Shown here in pieces: positions 22,124 to 50,650 of a stretch of 64,000 bases of DNA (positions within the stretch are counted from its first letter, which is position 1; each line of letters opens with the position of its first letter). Source of the stretch: Siderastrea radians. Its lineage: Eukaryota; Cnidaria; Anthozoa; Scleractinia; Rhizangiidae. The notes beneath the pieces are model-generated. The model did not search any database and was not told where the DNA came from. It saw only the letters and a list, made by a program, of their open reading frames with translations. The position numbers and the translations under genes were made by a program. Where the stretch lies: contig OZ024897.1 of NCBI GenBank assembly GCA_964017195.1, positions 32,583,536 through 32,647,535 of the forward strand, read 5' to 3'.

Positions 22124-22589
22124 GTTTAGAACTTATATCCTTATATTTTCTATATGGATATAATCAAATGCGCTTAACAAGCAGGTGGCATTGGAATTTG
22201 GAAATGTTGGTTTTTATGGAGGGAGGAAAACCGGAGAGCCCGGAGAAAGACCCTCGGAGCAAGGACGAGAACCAACAACAAACTCAACCCACATATGACA
22301 CCGGGACCGGAATCGAACCCGGGCCACATTGGTGGAAGGCGAGCGCTCTCACCACTGTGCCATCCCTGTGCCCCCTAATAAAGGCGAAATTCTATCTTGT
22401 AAATCCGTCAAACCCTGCAAAAACCGAAAAAACTCACGGGCGTGTTACGTCAGAACAAGACATAAATCCGGTTCAAATTCCCTACTCTTCCAACGCAACG
22501 TTCAAATTCCCCCCTCCCCGGGCACGATGCACAGTCAAAATGCCCGGGGTATGCCCGGGGGGGATGTTGAAGTTTCAAATTGATCGGCG
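21844..22589. mobile_element. CCCGGG-rich non-autonomous transposon with nested SINE
   Basis: Left end CGCCGATCAATTCGAAAGTC and right end (TTTCAAATTGATCGGCG) are inverted. Subterminal regions carry multiple CCCGGGCAA or CCCGGG motifs (21872-21940; 22515-22560). The interior holds a SINE in minus orientation. There is no transposase. Confidence 0.65.
22046..22373 (-). repeat. tRNA-derived SINE, full copy with (ATT)n tail
   Basis: Read on the minus strand, the head at about 22373 begins GGATGGCACAGTGGTGAGAG, with a B box GGGTTCGATTCC and GTCATATGTGGGTTGAGTTT; the body contains CCAACATTTCCAAATTCC and the 3' end is an (ATT)n run at 22066-22121. Two further copies lie at 39631-39840 and about 51540-51690, all on the minus strand. 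Confidence 0.8.
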
Positions 22590-22822
22590 CATTCAGAGTA
22601 TATACCAAACCAGTGGATAGCCAGCACCAAATAGTTCCTTTTTTGCTGAGAAATGAGGGAAAACTCGCGCGCTAAACACAGAAAAATGCCAGGAGGTGAA
22701 TAGCAAATGCTTTCTCCAGTCTGAGTAGCCAATCAGAACGCGCGCAAAACACAATCCACTGATTTTGTATATACTAATTTAGTTATTCGGAAAAGTGCAT
22801 GGCAGCAACTCATTGGTCAGTA

Positions 22823-23120
22823 GCCTGCGTGGCAGAGTTACATTTGATTCCAACCACACTCCCAGAGGAGGAAACCTTGTAACTTTTGAATGACTGCTTC
22901 TGCCTTTTTCCACAGGAAGCCCAACGTGAAGCAAAAACGCCCAAAAATTACCCGCCTCATGTGCTTCGAGTTTCCCGTGGCGGCGATTTTGTCGCGCCTG
23001 AATCCTTCGCTTTTGACTTCATACCCCTTCGTCTCCTTCGCTATCGCGATACCTTTGTGAAGGGCGTCACGCAACGTTTCTATGCAAGCTAGCGGGGCAG
23101 GAAAAATCACCTGCCACGCA
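22823..23120. mobile_element. Probable MITE with GCCTGCGTGGCA / TGCCACGCAG ends
   Basis: The left GTAGCCTGCGTGGCAG and the right CTGCCACGCAGA are inverse copies. A separate small element at 59004-59092 uses the same termini (AGCCTGCGTGGCA / TGCCACGCAGGCT), suggesting one family. Confidence 0.45.
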
Positions 23121-23879
23121 GAAATACGAAAGGCAGGCAATTTTTACGCGGGCTCGCTCAAGCTCTGCTCGCTGTCTATGTACAGTGTATGTATAGCCGT
23201 CGTTTGGTTCGTCACGCAACGTCTCTCCCCAATGTTAATTAGCGGGCGGACGCAGGGGGTCGGCGCTTAGTTGGAGCGTTACATAAAGCCTCAAATAAAT
23301 GCGAATAAATCTACATAACTTTGGGTGAACGAGCAAGAGTTAAACCTAACTCGCCTAGGCCCTCAAGCAAGTGTCACATTACGTGGTCTGACTACTCAAC
23401 CACCGCGCCTTCATAACAACCCACTAAAGAGATAAGCAGACGCATTTATACTACGGGAAGATGGGCTCCGGATCAGTTGAGATACAAAACGCAGATGACT
23501 GCCTGTGTGAACGATTTGCCCTATGTTCTTATTCCATTGATTTGTTGTTGTTTCTTTGTTTGTTTTCGTTTTGTTTGTTTATTGTTCCTTTTTTTGGGTT
23601 TTGGGAATATACGCGTCTGTGCACCCCCCTCCCCCCTCCGAAAAAAAAAAAACGGAAAAACACGGGTACGGGTGGTGCGGTGGTCCTTTTTTGCCGTTCG
23701 AGAGTTCCGGCTCGAGCCCGGTCATTTTGTCTGGTCCAGACACCGTTGAATGTATTGCACTACAACCACTCGCCGTTTGGAGTAATTTTTTTTTTTTGGG
23801 GGGGGGGGGGCAATGAGACAATCAATACAAATTGAACACAACAAAGTCAAGAAAGTAACAGAGTGTAGAGATGTTGAAC

Positions 23880-23992
23880 TTTGGGCTACCGTGAAATAAA
23901 TCCAGCCGGTTTGCTAAAGGCGGACTTAAACAAGAATCTCCGGATTGCAAGTCCAGCGCCCTGACCACTCAGCCACGCTTCCTCTTCCGTAC
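23880..23992 (-). repeat. tRNA-Leu/Ser-like SINE head
   Basis: On the minus strand: GCGTGGCTGAGTGGTCAGGG, CGCTGGACTTGCAATCCGG, a long variable region, and TTTAAGTCC in place of a B box. The A box (TGGCTGAGTGG) and the class-II-like variable arm resemble tRNA-Leu or tRNA-Ser. A mutated T arm and a continuing SINE body (CGGCTGGATTTATTTCACGG) argue against a functional tRNA. Confidence 0.7.
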
Positions 23993-24006
23993 CTGTGTAT
24001 ACATGT

Positions 24007-24537
24007 TACCGTATTTCCTCGAATAAGCGCCCACGCTCTAATAAGCGCCCTCCCCCGAATAAGCGCCCACCCCCTAGGCCATAATTTGAAACAAACGCCC
24101 CTCTCGAATAAGCACCCCCCTCTCCTCCCCCCCTCACTTCCTTAAACAGTAGGGATGCAAGGAAAACCTGTTTCTATTGCCACTTTATTTATAACTTTTT
24201 AGCTTCTACTACAGCGGTATCAGTACAGGAGAATAGTTTCTTTTCCGTTAAGTCACTTCTAGTTATTTCTATCTCCATGTACTTGCAGAGTTCTTTTAAG
24301 TGTATAATGGCATTGTTTTAACAAACGAAAGACATCTATATTGACGTTCCGTTTACGTGGATAATGTAGTAGTTTTTGTTTTTCTATTTAAGATTTAGCC
24401 AAAATAAAGCTACAGTTCGTTGAAAGGAAAACTTAATGAGCGCCCCCCTCGATTAAGCGCCCTCCTTCCAATAAGCGCCCCTCCTTTTAGCCGAATTTTA
24501 AATAAGCGCCCGGGCGCTTATTCGAGGAAATACGGTA
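24007..24537. mobile_element. Mariner-type MITE, TA target, 24-bp perfect inverted ends
   Basis: The ends at 24009-24032 and 24512-24535 are perfect 24-bp inverted repeats (start CCGTATTTCCTCGAATAAGC), flanked by TA on both sides. Inside each end the motif AATAAGCGCCC is repeated several times. TA flanks are typical of Tc1/mariner-type transposition. There is no transposase; the 527-bp element is non-autonomous. Confidence 0.8.
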
Positions 24538-24607
24538 TGTTCAGAAACGTTTGGCCCGAACCCCTTTCCTGCGTGTCAAGACGCAAATGTTTTTTAAAAG
24601 GCGCCGC

Positions 24608-25110
24608 AACACGGGGACATCTTGCAGGGGCATGTCGCAGCAACAGAAATCGCATGTTGTACACACCAAGGGAGATGAGTCAGGGACAAAATCACAGCTT
24701 GTAGTACACACAGCAGAAACTGTAGCGGGGACATGTTGTAGCGACATGTCTCCCCGTCTGCAGTGATACAGATTTTGTCCCCGCGAGACGTTGCACGAAA
24801 TTAAACCAGTTGAAATTCATGCAACATGTCGCGCGCACAAAATATCCACAAAATCCGTGAGGCTCGAGCTTAAAAAGTATCATCACACACGGGGATACGC
24901 GTCGCTGTAACACTTCCCTGTCACATGTTCCGTCTACACTTTTAGCCGTGTGTGCATCTTTTGATTGTGTTCCTGCCATATTTCCCCACTACACGTCCTT
25001 GCAAAACTCCCTTTAAGTGTACGACACACGATTTTTGTCCCTGCTTCATGTCCGTGCTACGCGTCCCTACTATTCGTCCCTTAGTGTGCACAGCACCTTG
25101 TGTTTATAGG
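24608..25110. mobile_element. Probable non-autonomous element with GGGACATGT-type subrepeats
   Basis: The motifs GGGGACATGT, GGGACAAAATC and their inverses (TTTTGTCCC, ACATGTC) recur at both ends of this stretch, as in subterminal repeats of some hAT-like MITEs. Exact ends and target duplication were not resolved. Confidence 0.4.
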
Positions 25111-25118
25111 GCACCCTT

Positions 25119-25355
25119 GGCCCGGTTGTTTCGAAAGCCGGTTAATGCTAACCTGGGATTAAAATTTAACCAAGGTTGACGTTCCTCTTATTCAAGAGTT
25201 TTCACAACAAATTCCAACTGGCGGTTTGAGAGCAACCAAATTCAAAAAGTAGGGCAAAAATAATTTACAGGAATCCGTATCGTTGGGCTGTAAAATTGAA
25301 TTCAAAATTGACGCTAATCTCGGGTTAGTTTAATCCTGCTTTGAACAACCGGGCC
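25119..25355. mobile_element. 237-bp MITE with GGCCCGGTTGTT ends
   Basis: GGCCCGGTTGTTTCGAAA at the left matches the inverse of TTTGAACAACCGGGCC at the right. No coding content. Confidence 0.7.
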
Positions 25356-25699
25356 TTTCAACTGCGACAAAGAAAATACACTGAACAGCAACTCAGTCAG
25401 TGCAAGATGTTCCACTAAAGGAATAAATTCAATGTCATTGACATTCCCAAATGATACATACTTTATAGACCAATACTCTGCAATTCAATTTTAACAATAT
25501 ACATATTACAGTATGTATTTATACATATAAAAATTCAATAATATTATAATGTGAAATAATTTGACCATTCTCAAAACCAAATTCTGACATTATTTTCTTT
25601 CGAGCATTGCTTTGTAACACTAACTATTTTAATTGGCATAAAAACTATTAAATCAGTTTTCGAATCACAACGTTTAAAACACTTTTGTGTTTATCACTA

Positions 25700-26190
25700 A
25701 TAAAACAATTTTCCTTCCGAGTCAAACCATGTTTCACAAGTTGTGGTTCTAATTTTGAGTTTCTGGATGAAATATTAAATATTGGGATCCACTTTAAATT
25801 TTCATGGTAAATCAATATTCTGTATTCACGAAACGTAAAAGAATAAACAAGCGTGCAGAAAAGATTCGCCTTGATCGCAGGTTAAACGTTACCATTCGCA
25901 TGGAAAAAGGTAGATTTTTGTAGTATTGTTTATCATGCTGTACAATCTGGTTCTAACTTTTAAGTTTGCGGATGGATTCTGAGGAGCAAATGAAAGCGAC
26001 TGAGCGGTACTTTCATGGGATGCCTTTTAAAAAGCTGTAAAAGGTGGTTTCAATTTTAGAGACTGTGGATCAAACCCTCACTGTCAACCTTCAAAATGGA
26101 AGCTATTAATTTTTGCGGTGCCATTCATTAAGCTGTACAAGGAGGTTCATACTTTTTAGTCTGCGGATGAAAGCCACGGAGCAACATTCT
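25700..26190 (+). repeat. Degenerate units of a dispersed ~115-bp repeat
   Basis: Three or four diverged units contain variants of CTGTACAA(G)GTGGTTCTAA followed by a TTTTAGTTTGCGGATGAA-like string. The same family in the opposite orientation contains CATTTGAATGGTCACACCAT and ATTTCATCCACAGACTCAAA (38885-39025), and fragments occur at 26560-26640, 30230-30340, 47035-47260 and 52340-52460. Confidence 0.55.
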
Positions 26191-26198
26191 ACTTTGGC

Positions 26199-26459
26199 GC
26201 TGTTACAAGAGGGAATTTTTTTCTGCAACTTACAACGCATCGCCACTGAGAGACAAATTGCGGTCAAATCGCAAGTGTAACAACCCCTCTTCGCAACCTG
26301 TCTCGCAACGAAAAACGGCGCTGCGAGTGGCAGGAAAAGAAGACTAGTCCTCTACTTTTCGCAACGTTGCGAGATACGTTGCAGCGTGTAACATATTTTG
26401 AACTAGCTGTCGTCGTCATTGCGTTGTAAGTTGCGACAAAAACTGCCTCGTGTAACAGC
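26199..26459. mobile_element. 261-bp MITE with ~40-bp inverted ends (GCTGTTAC...)
   Basis: The first 40 bp (GCTGTTACAAGAGGGAATTT onward) and the last 40 bp in inverse differ at only a few positions, both reaching GCAACTTACAACGCA. Interior repeats of TTGCGA/TCGCAA are visible. No reading frame. Confidence 0.75.
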
Positions 26460-27596
26460 ACCTTTACGACATCATGCTTAGGTCAACGCGGTTCCTCGGT
26501 TTTTAAACTTAAACTCGGTTTTTAATCCGGGATTAAATTCTTAAGCGTACTCAATCAAGTGAAAGTTACTGAGCAGTACTTTCTGTGGTCTGCTCAATAT
26601 CCTGTACAAGGTGGTCTTAACTTTTCAAACTGAGAAAAAACCAATTCAAAGTAAAACCTATTTAGTTATGCTTTCCAAAGTGGAAGTTTTGTCAAAATGT
26701 GTCCTTTGGTACTTCTAGGAAAGAAAGGTTATAAAGGAACAAATAACTACAGATGAATGATTGGTACGTAAAGAAAAAAAAACCTACAAATTATTTCAAG
26801 TACTGTTCTCGCATTACAAAATCTGTACAAATATTCTGCTTACATAGTGATACAAATGCATGCTGTGGAGCCCAGTAATTACCTAATGGATGAAAGTACG
26901 ACAACCGATAAGCTTTAATCCACTCTCGTCAACAAAACGTATAACTTGATTATTATGCAGGCCACGATTGTTGTCGCCCGTGATGTACTATTGCAAAGGA
27001 AACTTTTTACGATGAAAACTGGATGACTGTCACTGAAATTCCACAATAAGCTTTAACTTATGCCACCATCAGTGTCAAACTGCAGGTTCGGCGGGGGGGG
27101 GGGGGGGCAGCTGGGCGGATGTTAGGCGGTTCACTTAACTGAAGGATTTCCTTCCTTTTTTTCAAATTTCCCAAAGGCCTAAATTATGGGTCACGGTAGA
27201 ACCCCACTGTTTTGGAGCCCTTGAACTCGAGAAGACGCCGGAACGTACTGGAATGTGCCGGAAGTGTACCCGAATGGACAGGAACGACACTAGAATGAAC
27301 CGTTCCATTTCAAACCATTCTTTTCTGCTGCGTTTCACTCCAGTGTCATTTCAGATAGATTCTAGGTAGTTCCAGTTCATCGTGCTACCATTCCGGTTCA
27401 TTCCTGTCTGACCAGCCTCACCCTTGCATTCCCCCCTCCCCACTGCTTTATCACTAATGGGTGCATAACACTAATGGGTGCATTACAATAGCACCAAATA
27501 TTTGCTAATCTTAGAAAAGCAACATTTTTGTCCCTCACTCCTGTTGTTTGTAGAAGGACTCTGCACAAATAACAGCTCTTTGGTCACAAATCTCTT
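26460..27596. other. Sequence below the EYA stop codon; no gene seen
   Basis: The EYA 3' untranslated region must begin at 27596 and run leftward. No canonical poly(A) signal stands out close to the stop. A G-homopolymer lies at about 27094-27108. About 27220-27420 contains repeated, partly inverted GGAAC/GGAATG-type motifs that may be another small element. Confidence 0.4.
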
Positions 27597-44969
<17,373 letters not shown>

Positions 44970-44999
44970 CCCCTGAAAGAAAAAGTCAGAGGAAAAAAA

Positions 45000-47900
45000 A
45001 TGATTTTTAAAGCTTATTCATTGCCAAAGTTTGAATCTACAATGACACTGGATTAAATTCACCATAAAATTCAGGTTATATTAGCCATTGGCTTATACCA
45101 TTCCATATGGGTTTTTATGGTCGAGGCAAGCGCAGGGTAAATTGTAATTTAAGTGCACGGTTATTTCAGTCAGTGGACTGAAACTTTATGATAATTTGTA
45201 AAAAAATCCAATAAATAGAAGTGGTGGGCAGGTTCAGATGCCTCGTTTATAACTAGAACGTTACTCCATTTTTGGCAAAATCAAACTAATGAGCCTTTCA
45301 CAGGTGGATTAATGACCAGGTTTTTACAGATAGAGTATTGTTACTTATTTTAGATAGGCCAGCTGATACATTAGCTTATTCTGTCTCAAGCAAAATTAAT
45401 TAAAAACCATGTAAAATCTATAAAGGGTTATAAAAATAACACTAAAAAAAGAGTTTGTAGAACTGTGAAGGCAACACAGGACTATCATTGGTAGAATGCA
45501 GCTGGCTACTGAAGGAAAATGACCTACAACTTACGAGTCTGAAAATGACTAAAAGGTGACAGCCATGGCTGACTGTCTTGGGTTTATGTCCACCTAATTT
45601 TAATCCTGCAACCACAATGTTTTTTAGGTTTTTAGGACCCATTCTTAATGTGATACACATGCCCTGTTTAAAATAAATTAACAGGTGTGCAGGCAATGAA
45701 CTTTAAATTAAATGTTTTGTTGGTTTGAACAATCAACAGAACCTAATTTCCTGTTCAGTTAAGCAAAGTAAACATACCTAGCTAATCAAGTTTTCTTACT
45801 CTCAAGACTTGATTTTTTTGATCAAAATGAAACTTTCATTTCCAAAATTTAAGCTTCAAAACTCAAACTGTGGTATATATATATATATATCACGTTTTCA
45901 TACAGCAACGCTAAAAGTAACACAAGAGGAGTGGGGAAAAGTACCATTGTGTAGTTCCAGAAAAAATCCATACCCACCCCATGAAAGGTCATTGAAAATT
46001 CCTTGGGGGAGGGGGTCTTAAAAGCCAAAATTTTAGAAGCAAAGTATGAAGCGAGATTGGAATTTCTCGGGAGCAGGGGGGTACAAAACAAAAACCTCCC
46101 AAGGGGGGAGTATGGATATTTTCTTGAACTACATATTAATGAAAAATTACTGAAATATTAGCAGTCTGAAAGCATCTCATCTCATTTGAAAGTGACAGCA
46201 TTGGAATTATCGACAAATTAAAAAAATAGCCTGTATGGATGGGGTAGACAGGCTTCAAAAATTACTAAACAACTTTTACAAGCATAACATTTCACTTATT
46301 TTCATATGAAAACTCTAAAGCTTCCCTAGGTTTCTTATCACAACACAATTTTGTCTTCAGATGGGTCAGATAACTTACTTGTTCACAGTCCCTTCCAGTT
46401 TTTCAATAAGTTATACTTCCCTGGGTGGGGTGTGTTGTGCTTTCAATTAAAATCACATGATTCTAAGGTGATCTAATATCTTGTCAGGTCAAAACAAAAA
46501 TAAACCAAAGGTTATAATGTTTCCCAGAGACTTGTAAAACTGTTATGTAACAGAGGTAATGTTTTCCAAATAACTCTAATCTTAAGATTGGGTTATGTAC
46601 ACATAGCTAATAGGGTAGTTCAAAGTTTTCTGTGACAAAAAGATAAAAGTGTGACATTCATATACAACATTCAACAACAACAACAACAAAAAAAACAGAT
46701 ACTTGAGACTGCTTTTATATATCAGTTTTAGTTCAGCAGTATGCAAAGTTGGCAAGGGTTTTAGATTCCCTGCAGTGGATGTCCTCAGGAAAGAAAACAA
46801 AATGCTTTAATGTATGATCATTCTTGGAGATATTGCTTTTTTCTCAAACACTTGAATAAAACAGTGTGCACACCAGGAAATTGTTTTTAAGTTTCAAAGA
46901 TGTTTGTTCAGCAGGGAGTAATTTGATGCTGACTTCCCTACGGTGCTCCAATATATACAAACATCACAAAAATCTGTGCAGCAAGACTTCAAAACATTCT
47001 AATATTCATTTCAAAAAGCAACACAGGGAAGTACTGTTCAGTAGCTAGCACAAGTTTGGATTTCCACAGGAATGTACTGTTCATGATCAAAGGCTTTTGT
47101 TTGAATGGCCACACATAACAACCTCATCCACGGATGCACAATAACAGCACCACAAGAAAGAACTGTTTGGTAGCTTTCACTTGAATAGTCAAAGTTCAGG
47201 ATTTTTATCCACAGACTCAAAAAAAAAAAAATAGAATCACCTTGTACAGCATAAGTTACAAACAGTACCAAAGGAAAGAACTGTTCAATAGCTTTTGTTT
47301 GGAAGTTCAAACCGGAGAGGTTTGAGGACGTGGAAGTGCGAATGAGGCCAAATAATTATACCCCAAAAAAGTCCCACTAGGCTGTTACAAAAAAATTCCA
47401 ACAGCCCAGAACAAAACCTCAAAAGTCCTTCTGCATGTAGTTTAGTTGTTTTTGTAAGTGAAACTAATGCAATTCTCTGACATAAAATTGAGAACTCTGA
47501 GGTAGGTACAGTGTTTATCAACCCTAAAAAAAGTCCTGCAACAAGGACTCCCAACAAGGCCAAAACCGCTAATTGTTGACCAAAAAAGGCCTTCGTACCT
47601 CCCCATAACTAATATACTTGAGCACCCCCACCCCACCCCACCCACCCCCACTGGGACATCAAACATCAACACATCATTCGCAAACACAAAAATTAACCTC
47701 ACCATCTTAATTTTATATTTGGAACATTTTTTTAAAGAGACTTGAATTCTGTGACACCCATAGCACACCTGCACAGAATTCTCTTAAGATGCTGTGATGT
47801 ACTAACTTTTAACGTAAGCATCTGCACAGTTTTGACTTTTTACAAATAGCACCTGCACTGATGCTCACGAGAATCTTCATTAAAAAGGAGGTGGGTTATC

Positions 47901-50500
47901 GGAGGAGGAAAAAGAAGAAGAAGATTTATGTGCAAAATAAGTAGCAAATTTATGCATGTAATCAGCTGATCTATTTTAAGGTACACTTTATAACAGCCAT
48001 GCTTAAGGTTCAACTAACAGAAGCAAAATAAGCAAGTTAAATTAAAATTTTAAGTTCAAGTTAAACAAATTAAATTTATACCTTGAATGGCATAGCAGGG
48101 TAAAACCTAGAACCACAAAGAAACATTTGATCGTCTGAGTACATGTATGTCTTCTCTGCAGTTTAGCTTGAAGAAAGAAAAGTATGTCAATTTTATCAAA
48201 TAAGGCAATAGTACAATATTAAACATACATTTTAATTGCTAAAATATTTTATTAATAATTGTGTTTGTTTCAATTTTAAAAACCTTCATTTGTACCAGAT
48301 GGGTCATTTCCTTTAAGGTTACCGTTTTCAATGTGGCTTCACTTGGTAATTTTGTTTTCTATTAAAGAATTTACAGTGTATATTTAATTTAGTGTTTACT
48401 TTGGTTTTTAACAGAATTTTGAATAATATTCTTTACTATCAAATGTTTAAATTTGCCAAACTAAGTTCTTGCTAAAAACAGTAACCTTAATCTGACAGAA
48501 ACTTCAATGTCTAACCAAAAACAAACAATTTGAATTACAATGTTAAACAATAAGGTTTAGATTTATAGCACAGGATTTTCATTGAGTAAATAATTATGTC
48601 AAACTTTTATTTTAAATTACTAGCACCTTCCAAGGGGACAGCACATTAGACATGTGTCATATCACTCTAAGTACTTATGTGCCCTCCCTGATGGTGCCTA
48701 ACACAGCTTTTTTTAAAAGCAAGTTACAAAATCTACTTCTGCAAGTATATAGGTACCCTCTCAGTCATATGATTTGACAGAGAAAGCCTTGCTTTACTGG
48801 TAAGTGCAATATAACGTAACAGCACATCTGTTAATTTAAAAACAGGCTTGACACAAAATTAAGTACATGCACAGGAACAAAATAAAAGTCTCCTTAATTA
48901 TTTCCCTTTGCCTGTACTTTCGTTTATCTCGCAATTATTCTAAGTAAAAATCGAATTAGAAAAACAAGTGTGCTTGCTTTTCTTACGTCTGTGCTTATTT
49001 GTGACAAGCATCTACCGGTAATTTCTCCTTACAACATTGATGCTTGATCAAACAGGGAGGTCATGAGAATAAATGAAATGACTACAAAAGATACATGGTC
49101 CAGATTTTTAATCAAATTCTACCAACTAGTACCATAAGAAATATATAAGAACAGTGAGGAGACAATGTATGTTGATATTATTTCTGTTGTTTCACTAGAA
49201 GGGTCCTTATATGTGATGATTATGCTTGCACTTGTTCTGGAACTTGCGACTTGAGAAACAGGCCTTAGTAAAGCTTCTTCTAGTTCACAACAGTTTTTAA
49301 CCATTCCAAGCAGTGAACTAAAACCAACACTAACATTGTGAGTATGCAATGAGTTTTGTTTTACTCATTCATTGGCCAGTAGAAGGTAAGGAAAAGTAAT
49401 AACATGCTTGTGCCAGAGGTAGCCCACACAACTGGCACTAAACTCTGTGCCACAGGACTACCACCTTCTCTCACCTTCTCTCCAAGAGCATATTAACTAC
49501 CGAAAATTGTGACAAATTTTGAAATTCAGACCGCAGACATGCAAACACCCCCTAACAGGGCCTCATTTGACAGTCTTAACAACTGTTCACCAAAACCATC
49601 TTTATATCTGAGTGGAGGGAGACAAATGTACCAAGACAAATTTCATGATTACAGAAGGAACGACATAACAGAAGAGACCAAAATACAAATTACCGATAAT
49701 AAGTTCAAAATTCAGATGCATTTACTTTTAAGTTTTGACCACCATGCCTTCCACAGCCACAAGAAAACTACACTTTGTCCCCTGTTTTCAAAGTTGTCCT
49801 TTAAACATCACCTTGACACTTTATTGTATTCTGAAAAGCAACCTTTTTGCACATCCATTACTGGTGCCTGTTAAAACAGGAGTTCAACTGCATTAGGATG
49901 CTAGTTTCTCATTAGTTTAGCATATCTTTTTTATTTTTATTTCTGAAAAAAAAAACATGTACCACCGCAATAAATGAAGTGGCGTAAGAAGGAAATCCAT
50001 TACCGCATGAGCAGTGTAGCGGCCGTCACCCAAAGCTTCAACAACTAACTTGCCAGAGTTTCGACGCACTATGAATCGCGGGGATATACTTTACGGACAG
50101 TCATTTGAATTAACTTGATCGATTTATTACAAGAAGCCAAGAATCCAAGATCATATCGTAAACTGAAATAGTAATACAAAGAAAAACTAAGCTAAAATCT
50201 AGTAAAAGATATACTAACATTCCAAACATTCCATTGCAGAATCGTAGGTTTAAACCAAAAAACTAGCATACTCAATCAACAAAAAATCAAATTATTACAC
50301 TATTAAAACGCTTAAAAAATAAATGAGGTATATAGCTCGCAAACTAGTGAAAAACTTAACTAATATCAACGAAAACCGTATTGGCAGGCTTCAAATAGCA
50401 ATCAAATGCCATGCCACGTGGTTGAAACTTAACAAAATTGTGATCTAAACTATGGAGAAGAATATCTGAACTTAGAGAAGAATAAAATCACTTAAGGAAA
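45000..50500. other. First EYA intron(s), proximal part; no coding exon seen
   Basis: AT-rich DNA. It holds a second copy of the ATATCCATAC-ended MITE (listed separately), (TA)n at about 45874-45889, fragments of the ~115-bp repeat at 47035-47260, and a GGGGTGGGG-type run (plus-strand CCCCACCCC) near 47630. Confidence 0.5.
45949..46133. mobile_element. MITE with ATATCCATAC-type ends, copy 2
   Basis: Left GTGTAGTTCCAGAAAAAATC and right GATATTTTCTTGAACTACAT are inverse and match the copy at 36656-36925. ATT again flanks both sides. Confidence 0.65.
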
Positions 50501-50512
50501 AAAGTTACTTAC

Positions 50513-50650
50513 ATAACAGTCCCGCTTTGCCGATCTTATTTCAAAACCTTCAGTGTTCTTACGACTTACTCCACTGAAAACTTCTGATCTGTTCACTACC
50601 AGGACCAAAGCCAACTAACTAAAATGCGGTTTCGGGCGGAACTATAACTA
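50513..50650 (-). promoter_or_regulatory. Candidate EYA 5' non-coding exon and promoter (internal)
   Basis: On the minus strand a strong donor (GTAAGT at 50512-50507) follows about 130 nt of less AT-rich sequence with unique character. It lies upstream of the first coding exon, whose acceptor at about 44973 requires a donor somewhere above. It could be an alternative first exon. Evidence is only splice-site quality and position. Confidence 0.3.

Noticed and set aside
21955..22620. 221-codon open frame on the plus strand
   Set aside because: It consists of a CCCGGG-rich end, an (AAT)n run read as poly-Asn and an antisense SINE.
23461..23835. 124-codon frame rich in Phe and Cys
   Set aside because: Driven by homopolymers (poly-T, poly-A, poly-G) and low complexity; no coding signal.
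49509..49874. 121-codon frame on the plus strand
   Set aside because: No motif, no splice-consistent neighbours, AT-rich intronic composition.
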